A program made the translations under genes and the position numbers. From contig DCZO01000012.1 in NCBI GenBank assembly GCA_002331335.1, forward strand, positions 1-30,306: a DNA stretch of 30,306 nt, read 5' to 3'. Every line of letters starts with the position of its first letter. Position 1 is the first letter of the stretch. The stretch is from Nitrospira sp. UBA2082. Its GTDB lineage: Bacteria > Nitrospirota > Nitrospiria > Nitrospirales > Nitrospiraceae. Below the pieces are notes generated by a model. The model saw nothing but the letters and a program-made list of their open reading frames with translations, did not search any database and was not told the DNA's origin. This document shows, piece by piece, positions 1 through 6,772 of this stretch.

Positions 1-48
1 AGCATTTTTCATTTAATCATTCTGGTTTCCTTGAGTATGTGAGACAAA

Positions 49-61
49 GAGGTCAGACCCC
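49..61. repeat. Palindromic GGTCAGACC motif, possible element remnant
   Basis: The 13-base stretch GAGGTCAGACCCC has a near-perfect 9-base palindrome at its core (51-59). From memory, similar GGGGTCAGACC-type strings flank REP-associated (IS200-like) transposase elements in several genomes, but no transposase gene or second copy is visible here. No gene was found in 1-143. The local DNA is AT-richer than the rest of the window, which fits a boundary of acquired DNA but does not prove it. Confidence 0.2.
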
Positions 62-143
62 TTAAATTTGGCTGGTTGCTGAGCTTGGTCGATAGGTTGC
101 TTGTGCCAGTCAGAATTTCCGCACCAAGTAGTCGGAGAAGAGA

Positions 144-701
144 GTGGAAGCTGGTGCGCTCATCCTGGTCATAGCGATCGTCGCCCTGGCAATCATCGCC
201 AGATTTCTGTTTCCTCGTTCGTCTGTTCGCGTGGTTCCTCCGCCGGAGGATGCTGAGAGCGAACTTCAAAGAGTCAAAGTACGACACATAATTGATGGCG
301 ACACAGTTATTGTTTCGAGGTCATGGAGCCAAACCCGAATTCGACTTGACGCTATAGACTGTCCAGAGGACGGCCAAGATTGGGGCGACATCTCAAAAGC
401 CGGACTGATCAAGCTAATTGGAGGCCGGTATGTGTACCTAGAGACGCATGGAGTTGACCGACACGGTCGAACGCTAGCGACGGTTTACCTGCAGCAAGAT
501 ACCGATTCGGAGTGGATCAACGTGAACGAACGTATGGTCATGCTTGGCCATGCGTGGGTGGCGCGAAAGTATTACGGCCACCTGCCAAAGCCCCGACAGC
601 ATCAGCTTAATAGACTCGAAAAATGGGCAAGATCCAAGCGAGTTGGTCTATGGAGAACGGAGAATCCCATTCCACCATGGCAATGGCGAAACCAGGCGTA
701 A
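144..701 (+). CDS. Membrane-anchored thermonuclease-family (SNase-like) nuclease
   Basis: The 185-residue product starts with one hydrophobic segment (residues 5-23), probably an uncleaved anchor that puts the nuclease domain outside the cytoplasm. The remainder matches the staphylococcal nuclease OB-fold. IDGDT lies at 50-54, RLDAIDCPE at 67-75 supplies the equivalents of catalytic Arg35, Asp40 and Glu43, and DRHGRTLA near 104-111 supplies the Arg87 equivalent, so the catalytic set looks complete. The known family activity is Ca2+-dependent cleavage of DNA and RNA. The start is GTG with GGAG six to seven bases upstream. The reading frame uses more AT-ending codons than its neighbours, which suggests acquisition. 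The next plus-strand gene is about 370 bases away, so it is probably transcribed alone. Confidence 0.85.
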   Translation: MEAGALILVIAIVALAIIARFLFPRSSVRVVPPPEDAESELQRVKVRHIIDGDTVIVSRSWSQTRIRLDAIDCPEDGQDWGDISKAGLIKLIGGRYVYLETHGVDRHGRTLATVYLQQDTDSEWINVNERMVMLGHAWVARKYYGHLPKPRQHQLNRLEKWARSKRVGLWRTENPIPPWQWRNQA

Positions 702-740
702 TCACATTACATGTCCAATTCCAACGGGAGACCGGAGCAG

Positions 741-762
741 AAAAGGTTCCCGTGCAGGAACC
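741..762 (-). terminator. Rho-independent terminator-like hairpin after the small membrane ORF
   Basis: Read on the minus strand, GGTTCC, a six-base loop and GGAACC form a perfect 6-bp stem followed directly by TTTTCT. It lies 11 bases past the stop codon of the minus-strand miniprotein gene at 774-875, where a terminator would be expected. The stem is short, so the call is moderate. Confidence 0.4.
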
Positions 763-773
763 ATTAATTGCTC

Positions 774-875
774 TCAATGTTTTTTGTGGCCTCCCACAAT
801 CGCATCAGCAACCATAAAGCCGACCATCAATACCACATATGCGATTATGGCGAAGAAGATCAGATCGAGATACAT
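774..875 (-). CDS. 33-residue single-pass membrane miniprotein
   Basis: This short frame begins MYLDLIFFAIIAYVV and ends with the basic tail GGHKKH. Residues 5-28 are one continuous hydrophobic helix with a single acidic residue (Asp24) near its end, and the His/Lys tail would favour the cytoplasmic side. The evidence for translation is strong: AAAGGAG lies at 890-884 with an 8-base gap to ATG at 875, one of the best ribosome binding sites in the window. A hairpin with a T-tract follows the stop. The family is not recognised. Miniproteins of this shape often act as accessory subunits of membrane complexes, which is only inference here. A longer frame runs through the same phase to 1664, but it is antisense to two convincing plus-strand genes and is not the coding unit. 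Confidence 0.6.
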   Translation of the reverse strand: MYLDLIFFAIIAYVVLMVGFMVADAIVGGHKKH

Positions 876-1070
876 ATGATCTACTCCTTTCGTTCGCCCA
901 GCCATTGGCTCCACTCTACTCCCGTCATCTCTGAACAGTGTTAGTTGAGCATTATCTTTCCCTAATCCGCTCAGGCCAGCTGGGTCTCGATGGGAGTTCA
1001 GGCACGAGAAAAGCAATCTTGACTTTAATCCGGCTTCGCCGCCACTATGCCGCTTCCACTGGAGCCCCAT

Positions 1071-1448
1071 ATGTGGAAGAAAAATTTCCTCTTTCGTGCG
1101 TCCGAATCCACGCCGATGACACAGTCGGAGAACGAGTTGTTTCATGACACGGAACCGGCCATGGACAGCGCCGGGTTGACACTGGATCGGTTTCTGTCCG
1201 TCTGGGTGCAGGGCGATGGGGAGGACGACAAGCCATCGGCCTTCACCAATGTCTATGTCCGAACCGCCGCCTTGGATGTGACCAAACAAGTGGCGTTTCT
1301 CCAGCCGCTCCAGGGGCGTTCGCATCAGATCAAGCAGATGCTGGCTCCCGGCCAGAAGCAATTTCTCAAGCAATGGCTGATGAGCTATGCTCCGCAGGCC
1401 TGGGAATCCACAGAGGACCACGTCCGAGACCTCTTTGAACCGGAATGA
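1071..1448 (+). CDS. Hypothetical protein, 125 residues
   Basis: No family is recognised. The product is soluble with no signal peptide or membrane segment. It is acidic in the middle and mostly helical near the C-terminus. The ATG at 1071 is preferred over ATG 1047 because GGAG lies six bases upstream (1061-1064). A further ATG at 1116 has no good binding site. The stop overlaps the start of the PLD-family gene in an ATGA arrangement, so the two are almost certainly cotranscribed and translationally coupled. It is the first gene of a plus-strand run that reaches 5599. The 195 bases upstream separate it from the divergent miniprotein and would hold both promoters. Confidence 0.6.
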   Translation: MWKKNFLFRASESTPMTQSENELFHDTEPAMDSAGLTLDRFLSVWVQGDGEDDKPSAFTNVYVRTAALDVTKQVAFLQPLQGRSHQIKQMLAPGQKQFLKQWLMSYAPQAWESTEDHVRDLFEPE

Positions 1449-2008
1449 GCCGCTTGGCCCTCGCTGACATTGTCCGAAGATCCTGTGCAGGCATTCTCCT
1501 AGTGACGGTGTTTCTCCTTCCGGTCCTTCCGAACCGGGAGGCTGCCGCGGTTTCGCTGGAGGTCTGGTATGGGCCTGAAGATGAACCGCTTCGGCGAGTT
1601 GTGCAACTGTATGATCGGGCGACACGCTATATTTTCGTGGCGGTCTACGGGCTGACGTCTCCACAGGCGGTCAAGGCGTTGATCGCGGCGGAACGACGGG
1701 GCATCGATGTCCGGATCATTACCGATCGGGAACGGATCAATGATGGCAAACAACGAGCGGCGCTGGCGGCGTTGCGCGAAGCCGGCATTCCCATCAAGGT
1801 CAACCGGCACGACAATTTGATGCACCTGAAACAGGTCGTCATTGACGACGAAGTGAATACCAACGGCTCGATGAATCACACGACCAGCGGCAATCGCTTC
1901 AACGACGAACGGGTGGATGTCATTCGCGACCATGCCGTGTCGGCCAAGGCCCGCGAGAAATTCCTTTCGATGTGGAAGGACCAGGACCGCTTTGAGGAAT
2001 GGAAGTGA
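1445..2008 (+). CDS. Secreted phospholipase D-family protein (Nuc-like endonuclease type)
   Basis: The 187-residue product has an N-terminal hydrophobic signal or anchor (residues 10-35) and one PLD domain. The HKD signature is intact: His127, Lys129 and Asp134, then GSMN at 141-144. A single HKD copy in a protein of this size matches the Nuc/minimal PLD nucleases, which dimerise to form one active site. The known activity is phosphodiester hydrolysis, either of nucleic acid or of phospholipid, and the sequence does not decide between them. The substrate would be periplasmic. ATG overlaps the preceding stop (ATGA). The gene is separated from the monooxygenase gene by an array of 7-bp repeats. 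Confidence 0.8.
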   Translation: MSRLALADIVRRSCAGILLVTVFLLPVLPNREAAAVSLEVWYGPEDEPLRRVVQLYDRATRYIFVAVYGLTSPQAVKALIAAERRGIDVRIITDRERINDGKQRAALAALREAGIPIKVNRHDNLMHLKQVVIDDEVNTNGSMNHTTSGNRFNDERVDVIRDHAVSAKAREKFLSMWKDQDRFEEWK

Positions 2009-2010
2009 AC

Positions 2011-2059
2011 GGTAAGGGGTGAGGAACCACCGGTAAGGAGCAAGGCGCAAGGGGTGAGG
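2011..2059 (+). repeat. Degenerate heptamer tandem array
   Basis: Seven consecutive 7-base units can be read in register from 2011: GGTAAGG, GGTGAGG, AACCACC, GGTAAGG, AGCAAGG, CGCAAGG, GGTGAGG. Six of the seven end in AAGG or GAGG. The array fills the intergenic space between the PLD gene and the monooxygenase gene, and its last units provide the purine-rich ribosome binding sequence for the GTG start at 2062. Confidence 0.65.
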
Positions 2060-2061
2060 GA

Positions 2062-3336
2062 GTGAATATCGAAGAAGCTGACATTGCGGTGGTAGGAGCC
2101 GGTGGAGGCGGGGCCGTGCTCGCACTTGCACTGGCTCAGAAGGGGATCAAGACCATTGTCCTGGAGCAGGCCCCGGGACCGCCGAGCGGATTGCGAGGAG
2201 AAATCCTCCAGCCGAACGGGCAGCGGGTCCTCGATCAGCTTGGATTATTGAACAAGCTGCCTGCCGATTCTACACGCACTGTGCGCCGGTTCCATTTCTG
2301 CAAGGTCGGCGGTGAACGGCTTTGCACGGTGGACTATGGGGATCTGCCGCCGCCGTATAATCGGGCCGTGGTGACCTTGCCGAACGTGGCACACCATGCC
2401 ATTCTGAGCGCAATCGAAAGCGAGCCTTCTGTCTCCTTACGGTACCGATCGGCCTTCACGGGTCTACTACGCGAGAATGGGCGAGTCGTTGGGCTGACCG
2501 CCAAGCAGGGAGACGATCATGTCACCGTGAAGGCTCGGGTGGTAGTCGGTGCCGACGGAGCGTTCTCAAAGGTTCGGGAAGCCCTACAGATTCCCGCCGA
2601 TCTCTTTTTGTACCCGCAAGGATACTTGATCGCTCTGTTGGATGCGGCGATCACTCTGGATGAGGCGAAATATTTTGTCGGCAAGCGGACAATCCTCGGG
2701 CTGTTTCCTGCCGCCGGGGACAAAGTCTATGCCTTCTACATGATCAAAACCGGTTCGTATGAGCAGGTGAAAGAGCGAGGCCTCTCGTCACTGCGGAACG
2801 CGTGGATTGCAATCGATCCAGCCAGTGAGGCCATCTTCAACACGTTGACCGATTGGAAACAAACCGCCTTCTTGCCGACCGGCCGTGTCCGCACCCCGAC
2901 GTGGGTCGCTGACGGAGCAGTGCTGATCGGTGATGCGGCGCATGCCATGAATCCGCACGCATCGCAGGGCCGGATGCAGGCCATGGTCGATGCCATGATG
3001 CTGGCGGACCTCTTGCCGGATTGCCTGACGGCGAACGATTACTCGGCGGGGCGGCTCAAGGAATTCGAGACCACACGCAGACCGCAGGTCACCATGCTAC
3101 AGAAACTGGCCGACGAACAAGTGGTGTACTGGAATACCGCGAACCCGGTCATTGCCTGTTTGCGTGACCGTGTCTTTCGCACGTTGGATGGCAATGCGCG
3201 GCTGCGCTATCGCGTGCTCTCGACGACGGCAGGTCTTCGACAGAGCCCTCCATTCGGCATGCTTGACCGCCTGATGGCGGCGGGATTGCTCCCTGATCCC
3301 TCAGCGGACAGGGTCGCGGCAGGAGGCGCTCAGTAG
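2062..3336 (+). CDS. FAD-dependent monooxygenase (UbiH/PHBH-like)
   Basis: The product has 424 residues, normal for class A flavoprotein monooxygenases. The N-terminal dinucleotide-binding fold shows a Gly-rich loop (GAGGGGAVLALALA, near 12-25) followed by an acidic residue ending the second strand (VLEQA). The second FAD motif GDAAHAMNPHASQG is near 290-303, with the Asp that binds the FAD ribityl chain. A DG-type motif (VVGADGAFSKVR) lies mid-protein. Known members hydroxylate aromatic, quinone or polyprenyl substrates with NAD(P)H and O2; the substrate cannot be read from sequence. The start is GTG, preceded by the heptamer array that supplies GAGGG. Only 4 bases separate it from the next gene. 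No membrane segment is seen. Confidence 0.8.
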   Translation: MNIEEADIAVVGAGGGGAVLALALAQKGIKTIVLEQAPGPPSGLRGEILQPNGQRVLDQLGLLNKLPADSTRTVRRFHFCKVGGERLCTVDYGDLPPPYNRAVVTLPNVAHHAILSAIESEPSVSLRYRSAFTGLLRENGRVVGLTAKQGDDHVTVKARVVVGADGAFSKVREALQIPADLFLYPQGYLIALLDAAITLDEAKYFVGKRTILGLFPAAGDKVYAFYMIKTGSYEQVKERGLSSLRNAWIAIDPASEAIFNTLTDWKQTAFLPTGRVRTPTWVADGAVLIGDAAHAMNPHASQGRMQAMVDAMMLADLLPDCLTANDYSAGRLKEFETTRRPQVTMLQKLADEQVVYWNTANPVIACLRDRVFRTLDGNARLRYRVLSTTAGLRQSPPFGMLDRLMAAGLLPDPSADRVAAGGAQ

Positions 3337-3340
3337 AATC

Positions 3341-4096
3341 GTGGTGGCGGGAGATTGGACGATAGAGGGGTTGCCGGATGGCACGCACAAACTCTTAAAG
3401 TCATACATGAATGATGTGGTAAAGACCTATGGAAATGAACTGGAAGGAGTGTTGCTCTATGGCAGCGCGGTCCGGGGTGAATTCATGCCAGGCCGGTCCA
3501 ATCTCAACATTCTGCTGGTGATGTCATCCTATGATCTCATGGTCTTGAAAAAGTATAACGGGATTCATAAACGCTGGAGCAAGGAACAGGTGGTCGTGCC
3601 GCTGTTCCTTACTGCCGCAGATGTCCAGTCCTCTGCGTCCGTATTCCCTCTGGAGTATCAGGACATTCACGATTGCCATCGATTGCTGTGGGGGCAGGAT
3701 CCCTTTGTCAGGCTTCACATTGATACCCGTCATCTGGCTATGGAAGTGTTGCAGACCCTGCGGGGCAATCTGCTCCGCCTCCGCCAGCGGCTCGTAGAAG
3801 GGCGAAGTACGGAAGAAGCGATCACCATTCTCTTGTCGCTCTCCATTACCGGACTCCTGCCGGCGCTTCGAGGACTGCAACGATTGCTGAATCGTCCGGT
3901 ACTGGCTCACGGAGAACCGCTGCTACAAGATCTCGAATCTCACTTGGACGTTGATCTGACCGGACTCCGCGATGCGTGGTTGCTGAAGCGCGGACAGATC
4001 TCTCCTGGCCAGAAAGAGCTTCCGCGGCTCATGGATCGATACATCGAGTGCCTGACACGCCTTGTCGCGGCTGCCGAAAAACGGATCACTATATGA
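3341..4096 (+). CDS. Nucleotidyltransferase-fold protein with degenerate active site
   Basis: The 251-residue product begins with a minimal nucleotidyltransferase-like core: LLYGSAVRGEF at 38-48, then SNLN at 53-56 followed by a hydrophobic strand. Active enzymes carry GSxxxGxxxxxSDxD, and the two metal-binding Asp are Asn54 and Asn56 here. Catalysis by the usual mechanism is therefore unlikely and a binding or regulatory role is possible. The C-terminal part is helical, rich in Leu and Arg, without a recognised motif. The start is GTG with AGGAGG 14 bases upstream, a long gap; GTG 3344 is an alternative. It lies 4 bases after the monooxygenase gene and its stop overlaps the next start (ATGA), so it belongs to the same operon. 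Confidence 0.65.
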   Translation: MVAGDWTIEGLPDGTHKLLKSYMNDVVKTYGNELEGVLLYGSAVRGEFMPGRSNLNILLVMSSYDLMVLKKYNGIHKRWSKEQVVVPLFLTAADVQSSASVFPLEYQDIHDCHRLLWGQDPFVRLHIDTRHLAMEVLQTLRGNLLRLRQRLVEGRSTEEAITILLSLSITGLLPALRGLQRLLNRPVLAHGEPLLQDLESHLDVDLTGLRDAWLLKRGQISPGQKELPRLMDRYIECLTRLVAAAEKRITI

Positions 4097-4845
4097 GTGT
4101 GTGCATGGGAAGACAGGCAACCGGTATCGCTGTTCTGAGCCTGAGCCTCGTGCTCTGGGCCGTTGATACGCAGGCCTCATTCTACGATCGCCCGAAGGAG
4201 CGTGTGCCGCTTCCCAGTCCCATCGGCTATGTCAGCGACCATGCGCAAGTCGTGGAGCGGGAGTGGAAGGAGCGCATCCGTTCCGTCTGCATCGATCTGG
4301 AAAAGAAAAGCGGCGTGGAGATGGTGATCGTGACGGTGCCCAGCATCAAGCCGTATCCCTCGGCGACGGCCTACGCCGACGCCTTGTATGAGCAATGGCA
4401 AATCGGCTCGACGCAGCAAGACCATGGGCTGATGGTGTTGGTGGCGGTGGAGGAGCGGCAAGCGGCGATGGCCTTGGGGCGACAAATGTTTCCAGTCATC
4501 ACGCCGGCCGTCAGAAGTGACGTCAGCCGGCTGTATCTCCAGCCTGCGATTGAACGGAGGCAATTCGGCGAGGGACTGTATCGGACGGCGGTCGCGCTGG
4601 CGACACCGGCACAAGAGGCGCGCCTTACGCCCCCGACACGGACCCGGATTAAGGGACTCGGCGTGTGGATTACGCTCGGTACCACCATTGCGGTGGTCTC
4701 GTTCTTCTGGTGGATCAGCCGGCCTGATCTGCGCCATCCCTATCGGCGGGTTCAGAAGGGAGAATATTGGGGGACTGGCCAGGGCGGGTTCGGCGGCAAC
4801 TGGGGGGGATTTGGTGGCGCCACAAGCGGGGAGGGGTATCAATAA
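4093..4845 (+). CDS. TPM-domain (YgcG/DUF477) exported protein
   Basis: The 250-residue product has a signal peptide (hydrophobic 10-28, likely cleavage after a QA or QAS site). A TPM domain follows at about 45-175, with its typical opening GYVSDHAQVV and the stretch HGLMVLVAVEERQAAMALG. A single membrane helix lies near 197-215 and the tail is short and Gly/Phe-rich. Known TPM proteins sit on the outer side of the cytoplasmic membrane with the domain in the periplasm. Some have been linked to photosystem II repair in plants or to phosphatase activity, but the bacterial role is unclear. The ATG at 4093 overlaps the preceding stop (ATGA) and is chosen over an upstream in-frame ATG that would lie deep inside the previous gene. 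Confidence 0.75.
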   Translation: MSVCMGRQATGIAVLSLSLVLWAVDTQASFYDRPKERVPLPSPIGYVSDHAQVVEREWKERIRSVCIDLEKKSGVEMVIVTVPSIKPYPSATAYADALYEQWQIGSTQQDHGLMVLVAVEERQAAMALGRQMFPVITPAVRSDVSRLYLQPAIERRQFGEGLYRTAVALATPAQEARLTPPTRTRIKGLGVWITLGTTIAVVSFFWWISRPDLRHPYRRVQKGEYWGTGQGGFGGNWGGFGGATSGEGYQ

Positions 4846-4846
4846 C

Positions 4847-5599
4847 ATGAGACGTACATTGACTCTGGTGGGCTTCGCGATCCTTGCCCCGTTCGTAGCC
4901 GGTTGTGCCGTCACGGCCAACGAGGCCACGCATGCGTCGGCTCCCTCGAATGACCTCACTGATGCGGCAATTGAACGTTATATTCGCACCCACCCGGAAG
5001 TCATCGTCCAATCGCTGCAGGCGATGGAAGCGAAGCGTGAAGCGGAACAGCGGGAACGTCAAAAAGTTGCGCTCGCAACGAAGCAGAACGAACTGCTTCA
5101 CGATCCTACCTCTCCGGTCAGCGGCAATCCGAAGGGCGAGATCGCGTTGGTCGAGTTTTATGACTACCGTTGCGGCTACTGCAAGAAGGCGGCGTCGGCA
5201 GTCACGGAACTCCAAAAGGTCGATCCACGGGTGCGGGTGGTCTACAAGGACTTTCCCATTCTGGGCGAGCCATCAGAGCTCGCAGCCAAGGCCGCGCTGG
5301 CGTCGCAGGCCCAAGGCAAACATCAAGTTTTCCATGAGGCGCTGCTCGCCTCTCACGCCGACATGACCAAGGACGAAATCTTGAAGATCGCTGTTGCCGT
5401 CGGTCTCGATCCAAAACGCCTGGAAACAGACATGGCCAATCCCAAATGGCAGGCCGTCATTGATAAGAATCGCGCACTTGCGCAGGAGCTTGGCATCTCA
5501 GGGACGCCCGGTTTCATTGTGGGCACTGAACTGGTGCCCGGGACATTGGATTTGAACGGACTAAAGGAATTGATTGCCCGTGCGGGATGGGGGAAGTGA
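4847..5599 (+). CDS. DsbA/Com1-like thiol-disulfide lipoprotein
   Basis: The 250-residue product starts with a lipoprotein signal ending in VAGC (Cys20). A helical N-terminal region (about 35-85) is Glu/Arg/Gln-rich and resembles the oligomerisation helix of the Com1/ScsC group. A thioredoxin-fold DsbA domain follows, with the active-site pair CGYC at 109-112 and the cis-proline loop SGTPGF near 215-220. The expected role is disulfide oxidation or isomerisation in the periplasm, tethered to a membrane. The ATG at 4847 follows a GGGGAGGGG stretch about ten bases upstream and lies one base after the TPM-gene stop. It is the last gene of the closely spaced run from 1071. No DsbB partner is nearby. 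Confidence 0.85.
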   Translation: MRRTLTLVGFAILAPFVAGCAVTANEATHASAPSNDLTDAAIERYIRTHPEVIVQSLQAMEAKREAEQRERQKVALATKQNELLHDPTSPVSGNPKGEIALVEFYDYRCGYCKKAASAVTELQKVDPRVRVVYKDFPILGEPSELAAKAALASQAQGKHQVFHEALLASHADMTKDEILKIAVAVGLDPKRLETDMANPKWQAVIDKNRALAQELGISGTPGFIVGTELVPGTLDLNGLKELIARAGWGK

Positions 5600-5719
5600 C
5601 GGATCGGATAAATCAATACTTACGCCAACATCATGTGCCGACCCAGGGTTTTGCATTGAATAGTCTCATTGACATCTTATGTCTCGGCCTCTAGCCTTCG
5701 CCGGTCTTCCAAAGAGATC

Positions 5720-5980
5720 ATGGATCAAGAATCACTCGCACAAATCCAACAACTCATCGCTTCATCGACCGACACACTTCGAGGTGAACTCGCGGACTCC
5801 AAACGGCACGCCGGCGTTCTGGCGGAAGGACTCCGTCACGAACTCCAGCTCGTGGCCGAAGGATTTCAGATGCATGTCGACCGGCGTCATGCCGAAGATC
5901 GATCCTTCCTTGAAGAGCAATTCCAAGAAGCTCGCGCACTCATCCATCTCTCATATGGCCAGCTCGAGGAACCTGTGTAG
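5720..5980 (+). CDS. Small coiled-coil protein, probably truncated by a stop codon
   Basis: The 86-residue product is almost entirely helical and charged, with heptad-like spacing (ELADSKRHAGVLAEGLRHEL). It resembles coiled-coil hypotheticals I associate with Nitrospira, but I cannot name a function. The frame ends at TAG 5978-5980. Directly after it, the same frame continues with 11 sense codons that keep the pattern (RLEQRIGLTIQ) before a second TAG at 6014-6016. This suggests a nonsense change in a slightly longer gene. ATG 5720 has only a weak AAAGAG before it. A perfect -35 hexamer TTGACA lies at 5669-5674 with a poor -10 (TAGCCT) 17 bases on. Confidence 0.45.
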   Translation: MDQESLAQIQQLIASSTDTLRGELADSKRHAGVLAEGLRHELQLVAEGFQMHVDRRHAEDRSFLEEQFQEARALIHLSYGQLEEPV

Positions 5981-6033
5981 AGGTTGGAACAGCGTATCGG
6001 CCTGACAATTCAGTAGCAGCTTACTGACTACCG

Positions 6034-6351
6034 TTAGATGTTTTGTAAGCGGTTGAGCCAGTAGTCGGGGTGGCGCTTAACATGGGCCACAGCGAGTATG
6101 CGGGTTTCAGTTTGGAGTTCGATAAACACGAGGGCGTACGGAAATCTTGGCAGTAAGACTCGTCGGATTTCTAGATCGCCGCTGGTAGTTGCCAGTCTTG
6201 GAAATGAGAGAGGCCGGGATTGTATGGTGTATTGTGCGTGATCGACTTCTTCAAGGAATCTCTTCGCAAGCCCAGGTTGGCGGGTTTCGTACCAGATGGC
6301 TGCTTCGGTTAATTCCTCGATAGCCTCACGAGAAAGGCTGATGGCCTTCAC
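6034..6351 (-). CDS. ParE/RelE-family toxin
   Basis: The 105-residue product has the RelE/ParE fold pattern. An N-terminal helical hairpin (LSREAIEELTEAAIWYE, then LAKRFLEEV) is followed by a C-terminal beta-sheet with RRVLLPRFPYALVFIE and the ending ILAVAHVKRHPDYW. This ending is typical of plasmid-stabilisation ParE-like toxins. Such toxins either poison gyrase or cleave ribosome-bound mRNA, and the sequence does not settle which. Its GTG start overlaps the antitoxin stop by four bases (GTGA), so it is translated by coupling downstream of the antitoxin. The size is normal for the family and no damage is visible. Confidence 0.85.
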   Translation of the reverse strand: MKAISLSREAIEELTEAAIWYETRQPGLAKRFLEEVDHAQYTIQSRPLSFPRLATTSGDLEIRRVLLPRFPYALVFIELQTETRILAVAHVKRHPDYWLNRLQNI

Positions 6352-6587
6352 GGTTTAGGCAGGCGATTCAGCACCTGCTCGCGTGCGTCTTCCCACGTGA
6401 TGCCTGAGACCCCGTCTTGTGCTGCCCGGGCGCGGCGCTCAATTTCTGCGACCCATTCAGCGTTGCTTCGATCTTGTCCCGACAAAGCCGGTGGGAGGCT
6501 ATCAAGTAATTCAACGACTAATTCCGCCCGCTGTTCATCGGACAGTTGTAGCGCGTCTTTCAGCAGTTGCTGAGTGTGGAGCGTCAT
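6348..6587 (-). CDS. Addiction-module antitoxin (PF09720-like)
   Basis: The 79-residue acidic product begins with a helix (TQQLLKDALQLSDEQRAELV) followed by ELLDSLPP. This is the signature of the short putative addiction-module component family paired with ParE/RelE toxins. The C-terminal half (EWVAEIERRARAA and onward) is the usual toxin-binding helix. The antitoxin precedes the toxin, as is normal for autoregulated type II modules. ATG 6587 is chosen because it fits the family length; a longer in-frame extension upstream is not conserved-looking. No strong Shine-Dalgarno sequence precedes it. Direct repeats just upstream may be the operator. Confidence 0.8.
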   Translation of the reverse strand: MTLHTQQLLKDALQLSDEQRAELVVELLDSLPPALSGQDRSNAEWVAEIERRARAAQDGVSGITWEDAREQVLNRLPKP

Positions 6588-6594
6588 GGGGCTA

Positions 6595-6612
6595 CTGTAT
6601 CGCGTCTGTATC
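6595..6612 (-). promoter_or_regulatory. Possible operator of the toxin-antitoxin pair
   Basis: Two copies of CTGTATC (GATACAG on the gene strand) at 6595-6601 and 6606-6612 are spaced 11 bases start to start, about one helical turn. They lie 8 to 25 bases upstream of the antitoxin ATG. Direct repeats on one helix face suit cooperative binding of the antitoxin or complex. No binding data are implied. Confidence 0.35.
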
Positions 6613-6772
6613 AGAAATGGAAGACTCTGGTGAGTCTCATGGCTGGGCAACATTCTGTAAGTCTGGCTCTCGACTTGGCACGACCGACTACTCATTACCC
6701 GCCCTTGACGGAGCCTACGGACAGGCTGAGAATGGGCAAGGTTCAAAGATCTGCTTATAGCCGGCAGGGAAC

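Noticed and set aside
774..1664. A 296-codon minus-strand frame across the region.
   Set aside because: Most of it is antisense to two well-supported plus-strand genes (1071-1448 and 1445-2008). Only its last 33 codons have a ribosome binding site and membrane-protein character.
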